A stretch of 46,603 nucleotides of DNA, taken from positions 1-46,603 of the forward strand of contig JAJQIG010000039.1 in the NCBI GenBank assembly GCA_021199335.1. The letters are read 5' to 3'. The stretch comes from Oscillospiraceae bacterium. Its GTDB lineage: Bacteria; Bacillota; Clostridia; Oscillospirales; Ruminococcaceae. Every line of letters begins with the position of its first letter. The stretch's first letter is position 1. Shown one piece after another: positions 36,101 through 45,579 of the stretch. The translations under genes and the position numbers were made by a program. The notes below the pieces were generated by a model. The model was given only the letters and a program-made list of their open reading frames with translations, was not told the origin of the DNA and searched no databases.

Positions 36101-36870
36101 CGGGTACAAACTGCGAATATGACACTGCAAGGGTATTTGAACGTGCGGGAGCAATTCCTGAGGTTGTTGTTATAAAGAATCTCTCCGCCTCGGCTCTTGA
36201 GGACAGCGTTTCCCACATTGAAAAGGAAATCAAAAACTCACAGATTATAATGATCCCGGGAGGCTTCTCCGGAGGTGATGAACCGGACGGTTCGGGTAAG
36301 TTCATTACCGCATTTTTCAGAAATCCGCGTATTAAAGATGCGGTTCATGACCTTATGGACAACCGCGATGGACTTATGCTTGGAATATGCAACGGTTTCC
36401 AGGCGCTTATCAAGCTCGGACTTGTTCCATTCGGACACATTGTTGATATGGAGAACAACTCCCCTACACTTACCTTTAACACTATAGGCAGACATCAATC
36501 CATGATGGTTAATACAAGAATATGCTCCACAAAATCGCCCTGGCTTGCAGGCTGCGAGGTTGGAGATATTCACAGAATTGCAATTTCACACGGTGAAGGG
36601 CGCTTTGTTGCATCTCCCGAGCTTATAAAGCAGCTTGCCGACAACGGTCAAATCGCAACTCAGTATGTTGATTTAAACGGTGAACCAACTCTTAATATTC
36701 GCTTTAACCCTAACACCTCAATTGAGGCAATTGAAGGAATCACATCCCCGGATGGACGTATTCTCGGTAAAATGGGACACAGCGAACGTATAGGAACGGA
36801 AATCTGCAAAAATGTTCCCGGCTGCAAGGATCAAAAAATCTTTGAAAGCGGCGTAGCTTACTTCAAATAA
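33163..36870 (+). CDS. purL: Phosphoribosylformylglycinamidine synthase, single-chain PurL/PurQ
   Basis: Large purine enzyme of 1235 aa, the Clostridia-type long form (about 1240 residues). It carries the synthetase halves (YWSDHCRHTTF, FKNETHNHPTEIEPFGGAATC, GRTGRDGCGGATGSS) and at the C-terminus a fused glutaminase, with PGTNCEYDTARVF, PGGFSGGDE and the nucleophile region LGICNGFQALIKLG, plus a catalytic His in AISHGEGRF. It makes FGAM from FGAR using glutamine. AAGGAG lies 9-10 nt before ATG 33163; the longer frame that begins inside mtaB is not needed. No other pur gene is adjacent. A strong terminator follows. Confidence 0.96.
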   Translation: MSVFRIYVEKKPEFAVEAKNLLSDVRTALRLDKLRNLRILNRYDAEGLSDADFRLAAGNVFSEPAVDITGSKLPELSETESVFAVEYLPGQFDQRADSCEQCIQILTQGERCRVKNARIYIVDGKLTHEELCALKAYIINPVESREASLDEVTTLASEYDIPTEVAVIENFIYLEEAELVNFIAKYGLAMDLDDIKFCQKYFKDTEKRDPTITEIRMIDTYWSDHCRHTTFSTIIDNADINADYIRKTYDEYINARNELGRSEKPITLMDIATIAAKKLKKDGILKDLDESEEINACSVRIKVDVDGEMQDWLLMFKNETHNHPTEIEPFGGAATCLGGAIRDPLSGRSYVYQAMRVTGAANPLVPVEDTIHGKLPQRKITVGAANGYSSYGNQIGLATGHVAEIYHPGYVAKRLEIGAVIAAAPEENVVREIPKPDDVVILLGGRTGRDGCGGATGSSKSHTEASLESCGAEVQKGNPPVERKLQRLFRNPKVTHMIKRCNDFGAGGVSVAIGELTDGLIIDLNAVPKKYDGLDGTELAISESQERMAVVVRRDDAEKFIAEAEKENLEATLVAVVTEEPRLKMKWNDKIIVNLSREFLNSNGAEKHTNVAVPLPITAQLKTYTDCADSWESLMTNLNVCSQKGLVERFDSTIGAGTVLMPYGGKYQLTPTQAMAAKIPVLKGETDTCSIMGWGFNPYVTDRSPYHGAISAVIESVAKIVAAGGSYKRCWLTFQEYFERTQNNPTRWGKPFSALLGAFKAQIELGCGAIGGKDSMSGTFENIDVPATLVSFAVSTGSSKGIISPEFKKAGNKVILITPEYDENNLPVFASIRECFEKVEKLISDGQALSVWTVGFGGVAEAVAKMSLGNRIGFRFDKKLSEDQLFYSKYGAFVIELNGDPFTVENVIGTTIDEYKIDCKDYTVDMVHIQKKWEDRLEPVFPCNIKTDDKPVKIFTYTAENPIRHASVFAKPRVLIPVFPGTNCEYDTARVFERAGAIPEVVVIKNLSASALEDSVSHIEKEIKNSQIIMIPGGFSGGDEPDGSGKFITAFFRNPRIKDAVHDLMDNRDGLMLGICNGFQALIKLGLVPFGHIVDMENNSPTLTFNTIGRHQSMMVNTRICSTKSPWLAGCEVGDIHRIAISHGEGRFVASPELIKQLADNGQIATQYVDLNGEPTLNIRFNPNTSIEAIEGITSPDGRILGKMGHSERIGTEICKNVPGCKDQKIFESGVAYFK

Positions 36871-36884
36871 ATTGCATAAAAGAG

Positions 36885-36914
36885 TGCCCTCGAGATTTTC
36901 TCGAGGGCATTTTT
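36885..36914. terminator. Intrinsic terminator between purL and the acyl-CoA synthetase
   Basis: An 11-bp stem, TGCCCTCGAGA with TCTCGAGGGCA (36885-36909), is followed by TTTTTC on the plus strand and by CTCTTTT on the minus strand, so it can serve both converging genes. Confidence 0.85.
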
Positions 36915-36920
36915 CAATAG

Positions 36921-38588
36921 TTACTTAGTTCCGTTATCTCTTTCACGGATAGCTACACGGCGTATCTTTCCGCTTATCGTCTTTGGAAGTTCATCAACAA
37001 ATTCAATCACACGTGGGTATTTATATGGTGCAGTCTGCCTTTTTACGTGTTCCTGAAGCTCCTTGACAAGTATTTCATCGCCCTTATCTCTGTATGCTTT
37101 TGTAAGGACGATAGTAGCTTTTACAACCTGACCTCTTATGGGGTCGCTTACTCCTGTTACGGCGACTTCAAGCACCGCAGGATGCTCCATTAGGACGCTT
37201 TCAATCTCGAATGGTCCTATGCGATAGCCCGAAGATTTTATAACATCATCCTTCCGCCCAACATAACAAAGGTAGCCATCTTCATCCTTATATGCAAGGT
37301 CGCCTGTGTGATAAACCCCTCCACGCCATGCATAAGCGGTTTCTTCGGGATTTTTATAATACTCCTTAAAAATACCTATTTTCTTTTCGGTTTTCGGGGT
37401 AAGAACCAGCTCTCCATGAACTCCGTAAGCGACTTCATTTCCGTCATCATCGACAATTTTTGTGTCAAATAGCGGCACAGGCTTTCCGGTCGAGCCGGGT
37501 TTGGGGTTCATCCCGCAGATATTTCCTATCGCAAGAACCGTTTCTGTCTGCCCATAACCTTCCATAACCTTTAATCCCGTAAGCTCGTACCAACGGTTGA
37601 AAACTTCGGGATTAAGGGCTTCCCCCGCAATGCTTGTCCTTTTGAGATTGGATAAATCAAAGCTACCTACCCCTTCTTTAATAAACATACGATACATTGT
37701 GGGAGGGGCGCAGAATGATGTAACCTTGTAGTCCTGTATCTTCTGCAATATATCGGAGGAGTGAAATCTGTCAAAGTCATACACAAATATTGAAGCAGCA
37801 CAAAGAAACTGACCGTACATCTTTCCCCACATACATTTAGCCCAACCGGATTCGGAAATTGTAAGGTGAAGGCTTTCCGAATCAAGATTATGCCAATATT
37901 TTGCTGTAACAATGTGAGCCAACGAATAATAATGGTTATGCATCACCATTTTGGGATAGCCTGTTGTTCCTGATGTAAAGTAAAGAAGCATATTATCATC
38001 GGTATTGTTTTCAATTCTCTCGAGCGTATCGGGATATTTTGCCATTTCAGCATCAAAATTAGTCCAACCCTTATTTCCGTGTCCTCTAACAATAAATTTT
38101 TCCTTAATTCCATCGTATTCTTCCAGGGCTTGTTCAACATGAGAAGCCGTATCCCCATCGCCTGTGGCAACGATATAGCTTACATCAGCGGCGTTAAAAC
38201 GATAGGTATAATCCTTTTTCATAAGCTGGTTTGTTGCGGGAACAATTACAGCGCCAATTTTACAAAGTGCAATAAGCAAAAACCAAAACTGATAATGCCT
38301 TTTCAAGACAGACATTACGATATCGCCCTTCTTCACTCCATGAGCAATGAGCATATTTGCCGCGCGGTTTGATTCCCTCATCAAATCACCATAAGTAAAG
38401 ATATGCTCCTCTCCCTCGGGATTTACCCAAACAATGGCACGGCGATTTGGTTCATTTTGACCTATCACATCGATAACATCATATCCAAAGTTAAAATTGT
38501 CGGGAACATTAAATTCAAGATTGCTTAAAACCCCATTTTCATCAAAGGTTTCCGTAACATATTTTTTGTATAAATCCCTCATTTTCAT
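36921..38588 (-). CDS. AMP-binding acyl-CoA synthetase
   Basis: Adenylate-forming enzyme of 555 aa of the acetyl/medium-chain acyl-CoA synthetase branch. Motifs are YFTSGTTGYPKMV (P-loop), GYGQTET, YHTGDLAYKDEDGYL with GRKDDVIKSSGYRIGPFEIE (hinge Asp/Lys region), and the catalytic Lys in PKTISGKIRR at the C-terminus. It activates a carboxylate by ATP to form acyl-CoA; the substrate cannot be deduced by eye. AAGGA lies 9 nt before the first ATG. It is alone between purL and tgt and may be co-transcribed with the queuosine genes upstream (28 bp). Confidence 0.9.
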   Translation of the reverse strand: MKMRDLYKKYVTETFDENGVLSNLEFNVPDNFNFGYDVIDVIGQNEPNRRAIVWVNPEGEEHIFTYGDLMRESNRAANMLIAHGVKKGDIVMSVLKRHYQFWFLLIALCKIGAVIVPATNQLMKKDYTYRFNAADVSYIVATGDGDTASHVEQALEEYDGIKEKFIVRGHGNKGWTNFDAEMAKYPDTLERIENNTDDNMLLYFTSGTTGYPKMVMHNHYYSLAHIVTAKYWHNLDSESLHLTISESGWAKCMWGKMYGQFLCAASIFVYDFDRFHSSDILQKIQDYKVTSFCAPPTMYRMFIKEGVGSFDLSNLKRTSIAGEALNPEVFNRWYELTGLKVMEGYGQTETVLAIGNICGMNPKPGSTGKPVPLFDTKIVDDDGNEVAYGVHGELVLTPKTEKKIGIFKEYYKNPEETAYAWRGGVYHTGDLAYKDEDGYLCYVGRKDDVIKSSGYRIGPFEIESVLMEHPAVLEVAVTGVSDPIRGQVVKATIVLTKAYRDKGDEILVKELQEHVKRQTAPYKYPRVIEFVDELPKTISGKIRRVAIRERDNGTK

Positions 38589-38615
38589 TTCAGAAATATC
38601 CTTTCGATTTATCTA

Positions 38616-39782
<1,167 letters not shown>

Positions 39783-40811
39783 TTACAAAATCAGCATAGA
39801 ATCGCCAAAGCTGAAAAATCTATACTTTTCTTCAACAGCTGTTTTGTATGCATTCATAGTATTTTCATATCCCATAAAGGCAGAAACAAGCATTATAAGC
39901 GTACTTTCGGGAAGATGAAAATTTGTAATAAGTCCATCAAGAACCTTAAACTCGTAACCGGGATAAATGAAAATGTCAGTATATCCCTCGCACTCCCTAA
40001 TTTCACCGTTATTAAACGATGCAACGCTTTCAAGCGTTCGGCATGATGTGGTTCCAACCGCAATTACTCTTCCGCCGTTAGCCTTTGTGTTTTTTATAAG
40101 ATCGGCAGTTTTCTGCGGAAAATAGTAATGTTCGCTGTGCATTTTATGGTCAAGGATATCATCTTCCTTAACAGGGCGGAATGTTCCAAGCCCCACATGA
40201 AGTGTAACATATGCAAGGTTTATTCCTTTGCACTGCAAATCTGAAAGCATTTCCTTTGTAAAGTGAAGTCCCGCCGTAGGAGCCGCAGAAGAGCCTAATT
40301 CACGGGAATAAACGGTCTGATATCGTTCCTTGTTTTCAAGCTTTTCAGTAATATATGGCGGCAACGGCACTTGTCCTACATCCTCCAGTGCTGTAAAGAA
40401 GTTACCTTCACAGTCAAATTTTGCAATTCTGCTGCCATCTTCCGCTGTTTCAATTATTTCGGCCTTAATTCTGCCGTTGCCAAAAGAAAACTTTGCCCCG
40501 GGTTTTGCCTTTTTTCCCGGGCGAACAAGAATTTCCCACAGCTTATCACCCTTTTGTTCAAGCAGAAGGAACTCCATGAACGCTCCTGTACCCTCCTTCT
40601 CGCCATAAAGCCTTGCAGGCAGCACCCTTGAATCGTTCATTACAAGCAAGTCACCCTCTTTAAGGAAATTGCATAGATTATAGAAGTGAGAGTGTTCAAT
40701 CTCTCCGCTTTTTCGGTCAACCTTCATCATCCTCGAAAAATTTCTCGGTTCAATGGGGGTTTGCGCAATAAGCTCTTCGGGCAGATCATAATAAAAATCA
40801 GATTTAAGCAT
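39783..40811 (-). CDS. queA: S-adenosylmethionine:tRNA ribosyltransferase-isomerase
   Basis: Protein of 342 aa that adds the epoxycyclopentane ring to preQ1 in tRNA, making epoxyqueuosine. Family motifs include [45 protein letters not shown] and FLFxxG-like SFGDSMLI. It is transcribed before tgt from a promoter at 40852-40880. There is no preQ1 riboswitch in the roughly 40-nt leader. Confidence 0.96.
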   Translation of the reverse strand: MLKSDFYYDLPEELIAQTPIEPRNFSRMMKVDRKSGEIEHSHFYNLCNFLKEGDLLVMNDSRVLPARLYGEKEGTGAFMEFLLLEQKGDKLWEILVRPGKKAKPGAKFSFGNGRIKAEIIETAEDGSRIAKFDCEGNFFTALEDVGQVPLPPYITEKLENKERYQTVYSRELGSSAAPTAGLHFTKEMLSDLQCKGINLAYVTLHVGLGTFRPVKEDDILDHKMHSEHYYFPQKTADLIKNTKANGGRVIAVGTTSCRTLESVASFNNGEIRECEGYTDIFIYPGYEFKVLDGLITNFHLPESTLIMLVSAFMGYENTMNAYKTAVEEKYRFFSFGDSMLIL

Positions 40812-40851
40812 ATAAAAACTGTAATCCTTTCAAAAATATCTCCTTCTTCAA

Positions 40852-40880
40852 AGTTTACCACAAAATACTCCCTAAGTCAA
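40852..40880 (-). promoter_or_regulatory. Promoter of queA-tgt
   Basis: On the minus strand TTGACT (40875-40880), 17-bp spacer, TAAACT (40852-40857), divergent from the lysine riboswitch promoter. Confidence 0.6.
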
Positions 40881-40921
40881 ATTTTTACGGCATAAATAAT
40901 ATTAATTTTTTTCAATATCTA

Positions 40922-40950
40922 TTGACAAATCTGTTGAAGCGTGATAATAT
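40922..40950 (+). promoter_or_regulatory. Promoter of the asd-dapAB operon
   Basis: TTGACA (40922-40927), 17-bp spacer and TAATAT (40945-40950), about 10 bp before the riboswitch aptamer. Confidence 0.75.
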
Positions 40951-40962
40951 GAATTGAACCCT

Positions 40963-41124
40963 GATAGAGGCGCGGTAAAGATCAGTACCTGCTGACAGGC
41001 TGCCAAAGCCGTTTATGCAGTTGGGAAAGGCAATACCGCCGAAGGATGAGATTTGGCAGATTGATTCCTGATTATATATCGAAAAGGTATATAATTGTCA
41101 TCATACATTGTGATGGAGTGCTAT
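40963..41124 (+). ncRNA. Lysine riboswitch (L-box)
   Basis: The aptamer opens with GATAGAGGCGCGG, includes AGTACC, GGAAAGGCAATACCGCCGAAGG, and closes with GGAGTGCTATC. GATAG and CTATC form P1; these are the conserved L-box elements in the right order. A terminator hairpin with a U-run follows at 41167-41190, so lysine binding should stop transcription before asd. Only aptamer, not the antiterminator, was traced. Confidence 0.92.
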
Positions 41125-41166
41125 CGGCATTTTAAATGTCAGTATTTCTGTTATAATTGTATGGTG

Positions 41167-41190
41167 AATCGGTTTTCAACCGATTTTTTT
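41167..41190 (+). terminator. Lysine riboswitch regulatory terminator
   Basis: An 8-bp stem, AATCGGTT and AACCGATT with a 3-nt loop, followed by TTTTTATTTT, 35 bp upstream of asd. It is the expression platform of the L-box. Confidence 0.9.
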
Positions 41191-41224
41191 ATTTTAGAAA
41201 TCATTTTTAAAGGAGCTTTTTAGA

Positions 41225-42307
41225 ATGAAGAATTTTAACGTTGGTATTATCGGTGCAACGGGTATGGTCGGTCAAAGATTTGCAACACTCCTCGAAAATC
41301 ATCCTTGGTTTAATGTTGTGGCTCTTGCGGCCTCCCCGAGAAGTGCGGGAAAGAGATATGAAGATGCCGTTGGCGCAAAATGGGCTATGTCGTCCCCCAT
41401 TCCCAATGCAATGAAAGATATGATTGTTATGGACGCAACAGCAGATGTTGAAAAAATCGCTTCAATGGTTGATTTTGTATTCTGCGCTGTTGACATGAAG
41501 AAGGACGAAATCAAAGCACTTGAGGAACGCTATGCAAAGGCTGAGTGTCCTGTTGTTTCCAATAACTCCGCGCATAGATTTACACCTGATGTCCCTATGG
41601 TTGTTCCCGAAATTAACCCCGATCATATCCAGATAATCGAGGCTCAGAGAAAGCGTCTGGGAACGAAAAAGGGATTTGTTGCCGTTAAATCCAACTGCTC
41701 CCTCCAGAGCTACGTTCCTGCACTTCACCCATTGAAAGACGAATTCGGAATTGACAGGGTTCTTGTATGCACATATCAGGCTATCTCGGGCGCAGGAAAA
41801 ACATTCGACACAATGCCCGAAATTCTTGACAATGTTATTCCTTATATCGGCGGCGAGGAGGAAAAATCTGAGCAGGAGCCTCTTAAGCTGTGGGGCAAAA
41901 TTGAAGGCGACAAGATTGTCAGTGCAACAGAGCCTCTGTTCACAGCACAATGTTTCCGTGTTCCTGTTTCCGATGGTCACACTGCGGCTGTCTTTGTTAA
42001 GTTCAAGAAGAAGCCCACAAAGGAACAGATGATCAATGCATGGAAGAATTTCAGCGGTGTTCCACAGGAGCTTAATCTCCCGAGTGCTCCAAAGCAGTTT
42101 CTCCATTATTTTGAGGAGGATAACCGTCCTCAGGCTAAGCTCGACCGTATGATTGAGAACGGTATGGCTGTTTCTGTAGGACGTCTTCGCGAAGACAATC
42201 AATATGACTATAAGTTTGCTTGCCTTTCACACAACACCCTCAGAGGTGCGGCAGGCGGTGCAGTTCTCCTTGCGGAGCTTCTTGCGGCAAAGGGTTATTT
42301 CGATTGA
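41225..42307 (+). CDS. asd: Aspartate-semialdehyde dehydrogenase (archaeal type)
   Basis: NADP-dependent enzyme of 360 aa turning aspartyl phosphate into aspartate semialdehyde, the entry to lysine/DAP. It has GIIGATGMVGQRFATLL (nucleotide binding), the catalytic Cys in VKSNCSLQSY, and AISGAGKTF. The overall pattern follows the archaeal/fungal-like subtype, common in Oscillospiraceae, rather than the E. coli type. GGAGCTTTT precedes the ATG. First gene of the riboswitch operon; its TGA overlaps the next ATG by one base (TGATG). Confidence 0.95.
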   Translation: MKNFNVGIIGATGMVGQRFATLLENHPWFNVVALAASPRSAGKRYEDAVGAKWAMSSPIPNAMKDMIVMDATADVEKIASMVDFVFCAVDMKKDEIKALEERYAKAECPVVSNNSAHRFTPDVPMVVPEINPDHIQIIEAQRKRLGTKKGFVAVKSNCSLQSYVPALHPLKDEFGIDRVLVCTYQAISGAGKTFDTMPEILDNVIPYIGGEEEKSEQEPLKLWGKIEGDKIVSATEPLFTAQCFRVPVSDGHTAAVFVKFKKKPTKEQMINAWKNFSGVPQELNLPSAPKQFLHYFEEDNRPQAKLDRMIENGMAVSVGRLREDNQYDYKFACLSHNTLRGAAGGAVLLAELLAAKGYFD

Positions 42308-42762
42308 TGAGAGTCATACTTCGCAAAGGAACGGATGCAGATGCAGGGCTTATTGTATCCTATCTGAAAAAATTAGCGGAATATGAAAAGCTTGGTGATT
42401 TATGTAATATTACTGAAGAAACACTTATCAAACTGCTTGAAGAACCTAACGGTCTTAGCGCTGTAATAGCCGAGTATGACGCTGCTCCCGTTGGATTTAT
42501 GACATATTATTTTTATAAAATAGCAACTTTCTCCGGCAAAAGGGTTATGTATATAGAAGATATTTTCGTGGACGATGCTTACCGTAAATGCGGAATCGGC
42601 GGAACTATGTTTGACTTTGCCACAAAAATCGCTTTGGAAAACAACTGCGCTCGCCTTGAATGGAAATGCTTAGATTGGAATATATCGGCGCAGAAATTCT
42701 ACAACAAAATCGGAGGAAACTGCTCAAAAGACCAATGGCTTACTTATACAATTGAGATATGA
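42307..42762 (+). CDS. GNAT N-acetyltransferase, SSAT-like
   Basis: Protein of 151 aa of the GNAT superfamily. The acetyl-CoA pyrophosphate loop is seen in VDDAYRKCGIGGTMF (R-x-x-G-I-G), and the segment IEDIFVDDAYR with WNISAQKFYNKIGG near the C-terminus resembles diamine (spermidine/spermine-type) acetyltransferases. The substrate is unknown. ATG 42307 overlaps the asd stop, which implies translational coupling, and dapA follows 29 bp later, so it is inside the lysine-riboswitch operon. Confidence 0.88.
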   Translation: MRVILRKGTDADAGLIVSYLKKLAEYEKLGDLCNITEETLIKLLEEPNGLSAVIAEYDAAPVGFMTYYFYKIATFSGKRVMYIEDIFVDDAYRKCGIGGTMFDFATKIALENNCARLEWKCLDWNISAQKFYNKIGGNCSKDQWLTYTIEI

Positions 42763-42791
42763 AACTTTCTTTATTTTAAAGGAGTGTTATT

Positions 42792-43682
42792 ATGAAAAAT
42801 ACAATTTTTACAGGCGCGGGAGTTGCCATTGTTACCCCGATGAATCCTGACGGATCGATTAACTTTGACGCTCTTGGTACGAATATCGAATATCAGATTG
42901 CAAACGGGACAGATGCAATAATCATCTGTGGAACAACAGGTGAATCCGCTACAATGACAGATGAAGAACACGTTGAATGCATTAGGTATTGCGTACAAAA
43001 GGTAAATAAAAGGGTTCCTGTTATTGCAGGAACCGGAAGCAACGACACAAAGTATGCTGTGGAGCTCTCCAAAGAGGCGGAAAAGCTCGGCGCGGATGCC
43101 CTCCTTGTTGTAACGCCTTATTACAATAAAGCATCTCAGAGGGGTCTTATCGCCCACTTCACAGCCATTGCTGACAGCGTAAATATCCCAATTATTCTCT
43201 ACAACGTTCCCTCAAGGACAGGTGTTAATATCGCTGTTGATACTTATGTTACCCTTTCAAAGCATAAAAATATTGCTGCAATTAAGGAAGCAAGCGGAAA
43301 CATTTCCGCAGTGGCAAAGATCATCGCAGCCTGCGGCGATAATGTTGACGTTTACAGTGGCAACGATGACCAAATCGTTCCGATTATGTCCCTGGGCGGA
43401 AAGGGTGTAATAAGTGTCCTCTCAAACATTCTTCCCAGAGAAACTCACGAAATAGCTCAGCACTGTCTTAATAACGATTTTGTAAAGGCTGCCGAGCTTC
43501 AGATTAAATATCTTGACCTTGCAAACAGCCTATTTATTGACGTAAATCCCATCCCTGTCAAGGAGGCAATGAACATTCTCGGTATGAATGCAGGAGAATG
43601 CAGGCTTCCGATGCTTAGAATGGAGCAATCAAAGATTGACGTTTTGACGGCTTCGCTTAAAAACGCAGGACTTATTAAATAA
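42792..43682 (+). CDS. dapA: 4-hydroxy-tetrahydrodipicolinate synthase
   Basis: TIM-barrel aldolase of 296 aa that joins pyruvate to aspartate semialdehyde. Motifs include VAIVTPMNPDGSIN, GTTGESATMTDEEH, ILYNVPSRTGVNI and the Schiff-base Lys in AIKEASGN. AAAGGAG lies upstream. Co-transcribed with asd and dapB under lysine control. Confidence 0.96.
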   Translation: MKNTIFTGAGVAIVTPMNPDGSINFDALGTNIEYQIANGTDAIIICGTTGESATMTDEEHVECIRYCVQKVNKRVPVIAGTGSNDTKYAVELSKEAEKLGADALLVVTPYYNKASQRGLIAHFTAIADSVNIPIILYNVPSRTGVNIAVDTYVTLSKHKNIAAIKEASGNISAVAKIIAACGDNVDVYSGNDDQIVPIMSLGGKGVISVLSNILPRETHEIAQHCLNNDFVKAAELQIKYLDLANSLFIDVNPIPVKEAMNILGMNAGECRLPMLRMEQSKIDVLTASLKNAGLIK

Positions 43683-43705
43683 AAAACGAATTGGATGTGA
43701 AATTT

Positions 43706-44467
43706 ATGATTTCAGTTGTTATAAGCGGTGCAAACGGTCACATGGGCAGGGTTATAAACTCGGTTATTTCGGAAAGAAACGATTGCAAGGTTTTGGCGGG
43801 GATTGATGTAGTTACAGAAGCATATTCTGATTTCCCCATTTATACGGAACCTTCAAATCTCCCTTCAAAGCCTGATGTTATTATTGATTTTTCTCATCCA
43901 TCAGCCCTTGATAAGCTGCTCGACTATTGTCTTTCAACAGGAACGGCAGTTGTCATCGCAACAACGGGATACACGGAAGAACAAATCTCCAAAATAAAAA
44001 AAGCTGCAGAGCAAATTCCTGTGTTTTTTACATTTAATATGTCCTTGGGAATTAACTTGCTAATCAAGCTGGCTAAATCCGCTGCCGAGGTTCTTGGAGA
44101 TCAGTTTGATGTTGAAATCGTTGAGAAACACCACAACAGAAAGCTTGATGCCCCGAGCGGCACCGCCGTCATGATTGCGGATTCTATCAACAAGGCTCTC
44201 AATAACAACTGCAATTATGTTTATGACAGACATTCTCAGCGTAAAAAGAGAGATAAAAATGAAATCGGTATCCATTCGGTGAGAGGTGGCACTATTGTTG
44301 GAGAACATGATGTTATCTTTGCAGGAAGAGATGAAGTAATTACTCTCTCCCATCATGCGGCGTCAAGAGAGGTCTTTGCAGTAGGTTCAGTCAATGCTGC
44401 AGTGTTTGTTTCTAATAAGTCCGCTGGTCTTTATGATATGGCTGCACTTCTTGAAAGTAAAAATTAA
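43706..44467 (+). CDS. dapB: 4-hydroxy-tetrahydrodipicolinate reductase
   Basis: NAD(P)H-dependent reductase of 253 aa. It has VVISGANGHMGRVI (dinucleotide binding), the catalytic EKHHNRKLDAPSGTA and GGTIVGEHDVIF. It completes the second DAP step after dapA. Start ATG 43706; the in-frame TTG at 43691 is too far upstream for the family length. A hairpin terminator closes the operon. Confidence 0.95.
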   Translation: MISVVISGANGHMGRVINSVISERNDCKVLAGIDVVTEAYSDFPIYTEPSNLPSKPDVIIDFSHPSALDKLLDYCLSTGTAVVIATTGYTEEQISKIKKAAEQIPVFFTFNMSLGINLLIKLAKSAAEVLGDQFDVEIVEKHHNRKLDAPSGTAVMIADSINKALNNNCNYVYDRHSQRKKRDKNEIGIHSVRGGTIVGEHDVIFAGRDEVITLSHHAASREVFAVGSVNAAVFVSNKSAGLYDMAALLESKN

Positions 44468-44519
44468 AAGAACAACAGTTATTTGTTATCGCTATATAGT
44501 TTGAAAATATGGTTAACAC

Positions 44520-44558
44520 AAAACCTCCCGATTCCTCAAACAGAACCGAGAGGTTTTT
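44520..44558. terminator. Terminator after dapB
   Basis: An imperfect long stem, AAAACCTC (44520 on) with GAGGTTTT (44550-44557) plus inner pairing, ends in TTTTT on the plus strand. On the minus strand it reads into AAAACCTC...GAGGTTTTGTGT, so it may also serve the hydrolase gene. Confidence 0.75.
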
Positions 44559-44583
44559 AAATTGCATTGATTACACTCAAAAA

Positions 44584-45489
44584 TTACACCTTGGTTTTAA
44601 GAAACTTATCCACCATAGAGAGTATCTCATCCGACCAAAACTCCCTGCCGCCATGATGAGCGCCCTTTACACGATAAAAGACTGCGTTGTGTCCGTTCTC
44701 CTTTAATGCCTCGTACAACTCACAACTCTGTGAAAACGGTACAAGCTCATCGGCATTACCATGAAACATCATAATAGGCGGCAATTTCCTGCCATCCTTG
44801 ATATAGTTTTTTATTATGGTATGCTGAACATACTCCGAAGTGGGATCAACAGCTTTACCGCCGATAAACAACCCCTCGGGACTGTTGGCAACAGTATGAT
44901 CCTGTGTTGACAGCTCATCATTCATAGTTGTAAAATCGGTAGGTCCGTAAAAATCCACAATGGCTTTTACGCTGTAATCCTTGTTGCTGCTGTACTCGTC
45001 CTCAAGGGATTTCACACCGTAGGTAAGTCCCGCCATAAGCGCTGCATACGCACCCGACGAATCACCCATTACGAACACTCTTTCGTTATCAACAGAATAT
45101 CGCTTCATGTATTCCTTAGAAAATGCAATGCCCGCCTTTGCATCAAGTACAACTGATGGAAAGGAAGCATCCTCCGAACCTCTGTATTCAAGAACTGCAA
45201 CCGCATATCCCTTTGCTGCAAGCAAAGAAATATTCGGTATGGATGCCTTTAACTCCTGACGGTGAAAAGCCGAACCGGGAATATACACAATCAACGGGTG
45301 CAGGACAGTGTAATCGCAGGGCAGGATAATCTGCAGAGTTAGATTTTGAACACCCCTTTTAAGATAAACAACATCCTCTATATAGTACATATCAAAATTT
45401 TCAATTTTAGGTGATATTGTTATCATACCATCCGATGTGCGTGCAGTTTCGGGAAAATCTTCCCGACTGATATTTAACGGTTTCCGCAT
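44584..45489 (-). CDS. Alpha/beta hydrolase, carboxylesterase-like
   Basis: Protein of 301 aa of the alpha/beta-hydrolase fold. The nucleophile is in VMGDSSGAYAALMAG (G-D-S-S-G), a likely acid Asp is in FHGNADELVP, and the His in KGAHHGGREF. An oxyanion segment PLIVYIPGSAFHRQE precedes it. No signal peptide or membrane segment is seen, so it is likely cytosolic. The closest look is to the BD-FAE/feruloyl-esterase or acyl-esterase group; substrate unknown. GGAGG lies 5 nt before ATG 45489. Confidence 0.82.
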   Translation of the reverse strand: MRKPLNISREDFPETARTSDGMITISPKIENFDMYYIEDVVYLKRGVQNLTLQIILPCDYTVLHPLIVYIPGSAFHRQELKASIPNISLLAAKGYAVAVLEYRGSEDASFPSVVLDAKAGIAFSKEYMKRYSVDNERVFVMGDSSGAYAALMAGLTYGVKSLEDEYSSNKDYSVKAIVDFYGPTDFTTMNDELSTQDHTVANSPEGLFIGGKAVDPTSEYVQHTIIKNYIKDGRKLPPIMMFHGNADELVPFSQSCELYEALKENGHNAVFYRVKGAHHGGREFWSDEILSMVDKFLKTKV

Positions 45490-45579
45490 ATCTGCCTCCA
45501 TGATAATTCAAGTTCGTCTTCTCTAGATATACTTTGTTTGCAGTTTCACTTAACCTTATGCTAGCAGCTGTTTTTCCTA

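Noticed and set aside
40812-40900. preQ1 riboswitch upstream of queA-tgt
   Set aside because: The leader after the queA promoter is about 40 nt and lacks the preQ1 aptamer pattern.
41462-42202. A 246-codon open frame antisense to asd
   Set aside because: It lies entirely opposite a clear enzyme gene, has no ribosome binding site or family-like content, and follows from the codon bias of the real gene. The same applies to long antisense frames over purL (e.g. 33829-34383).
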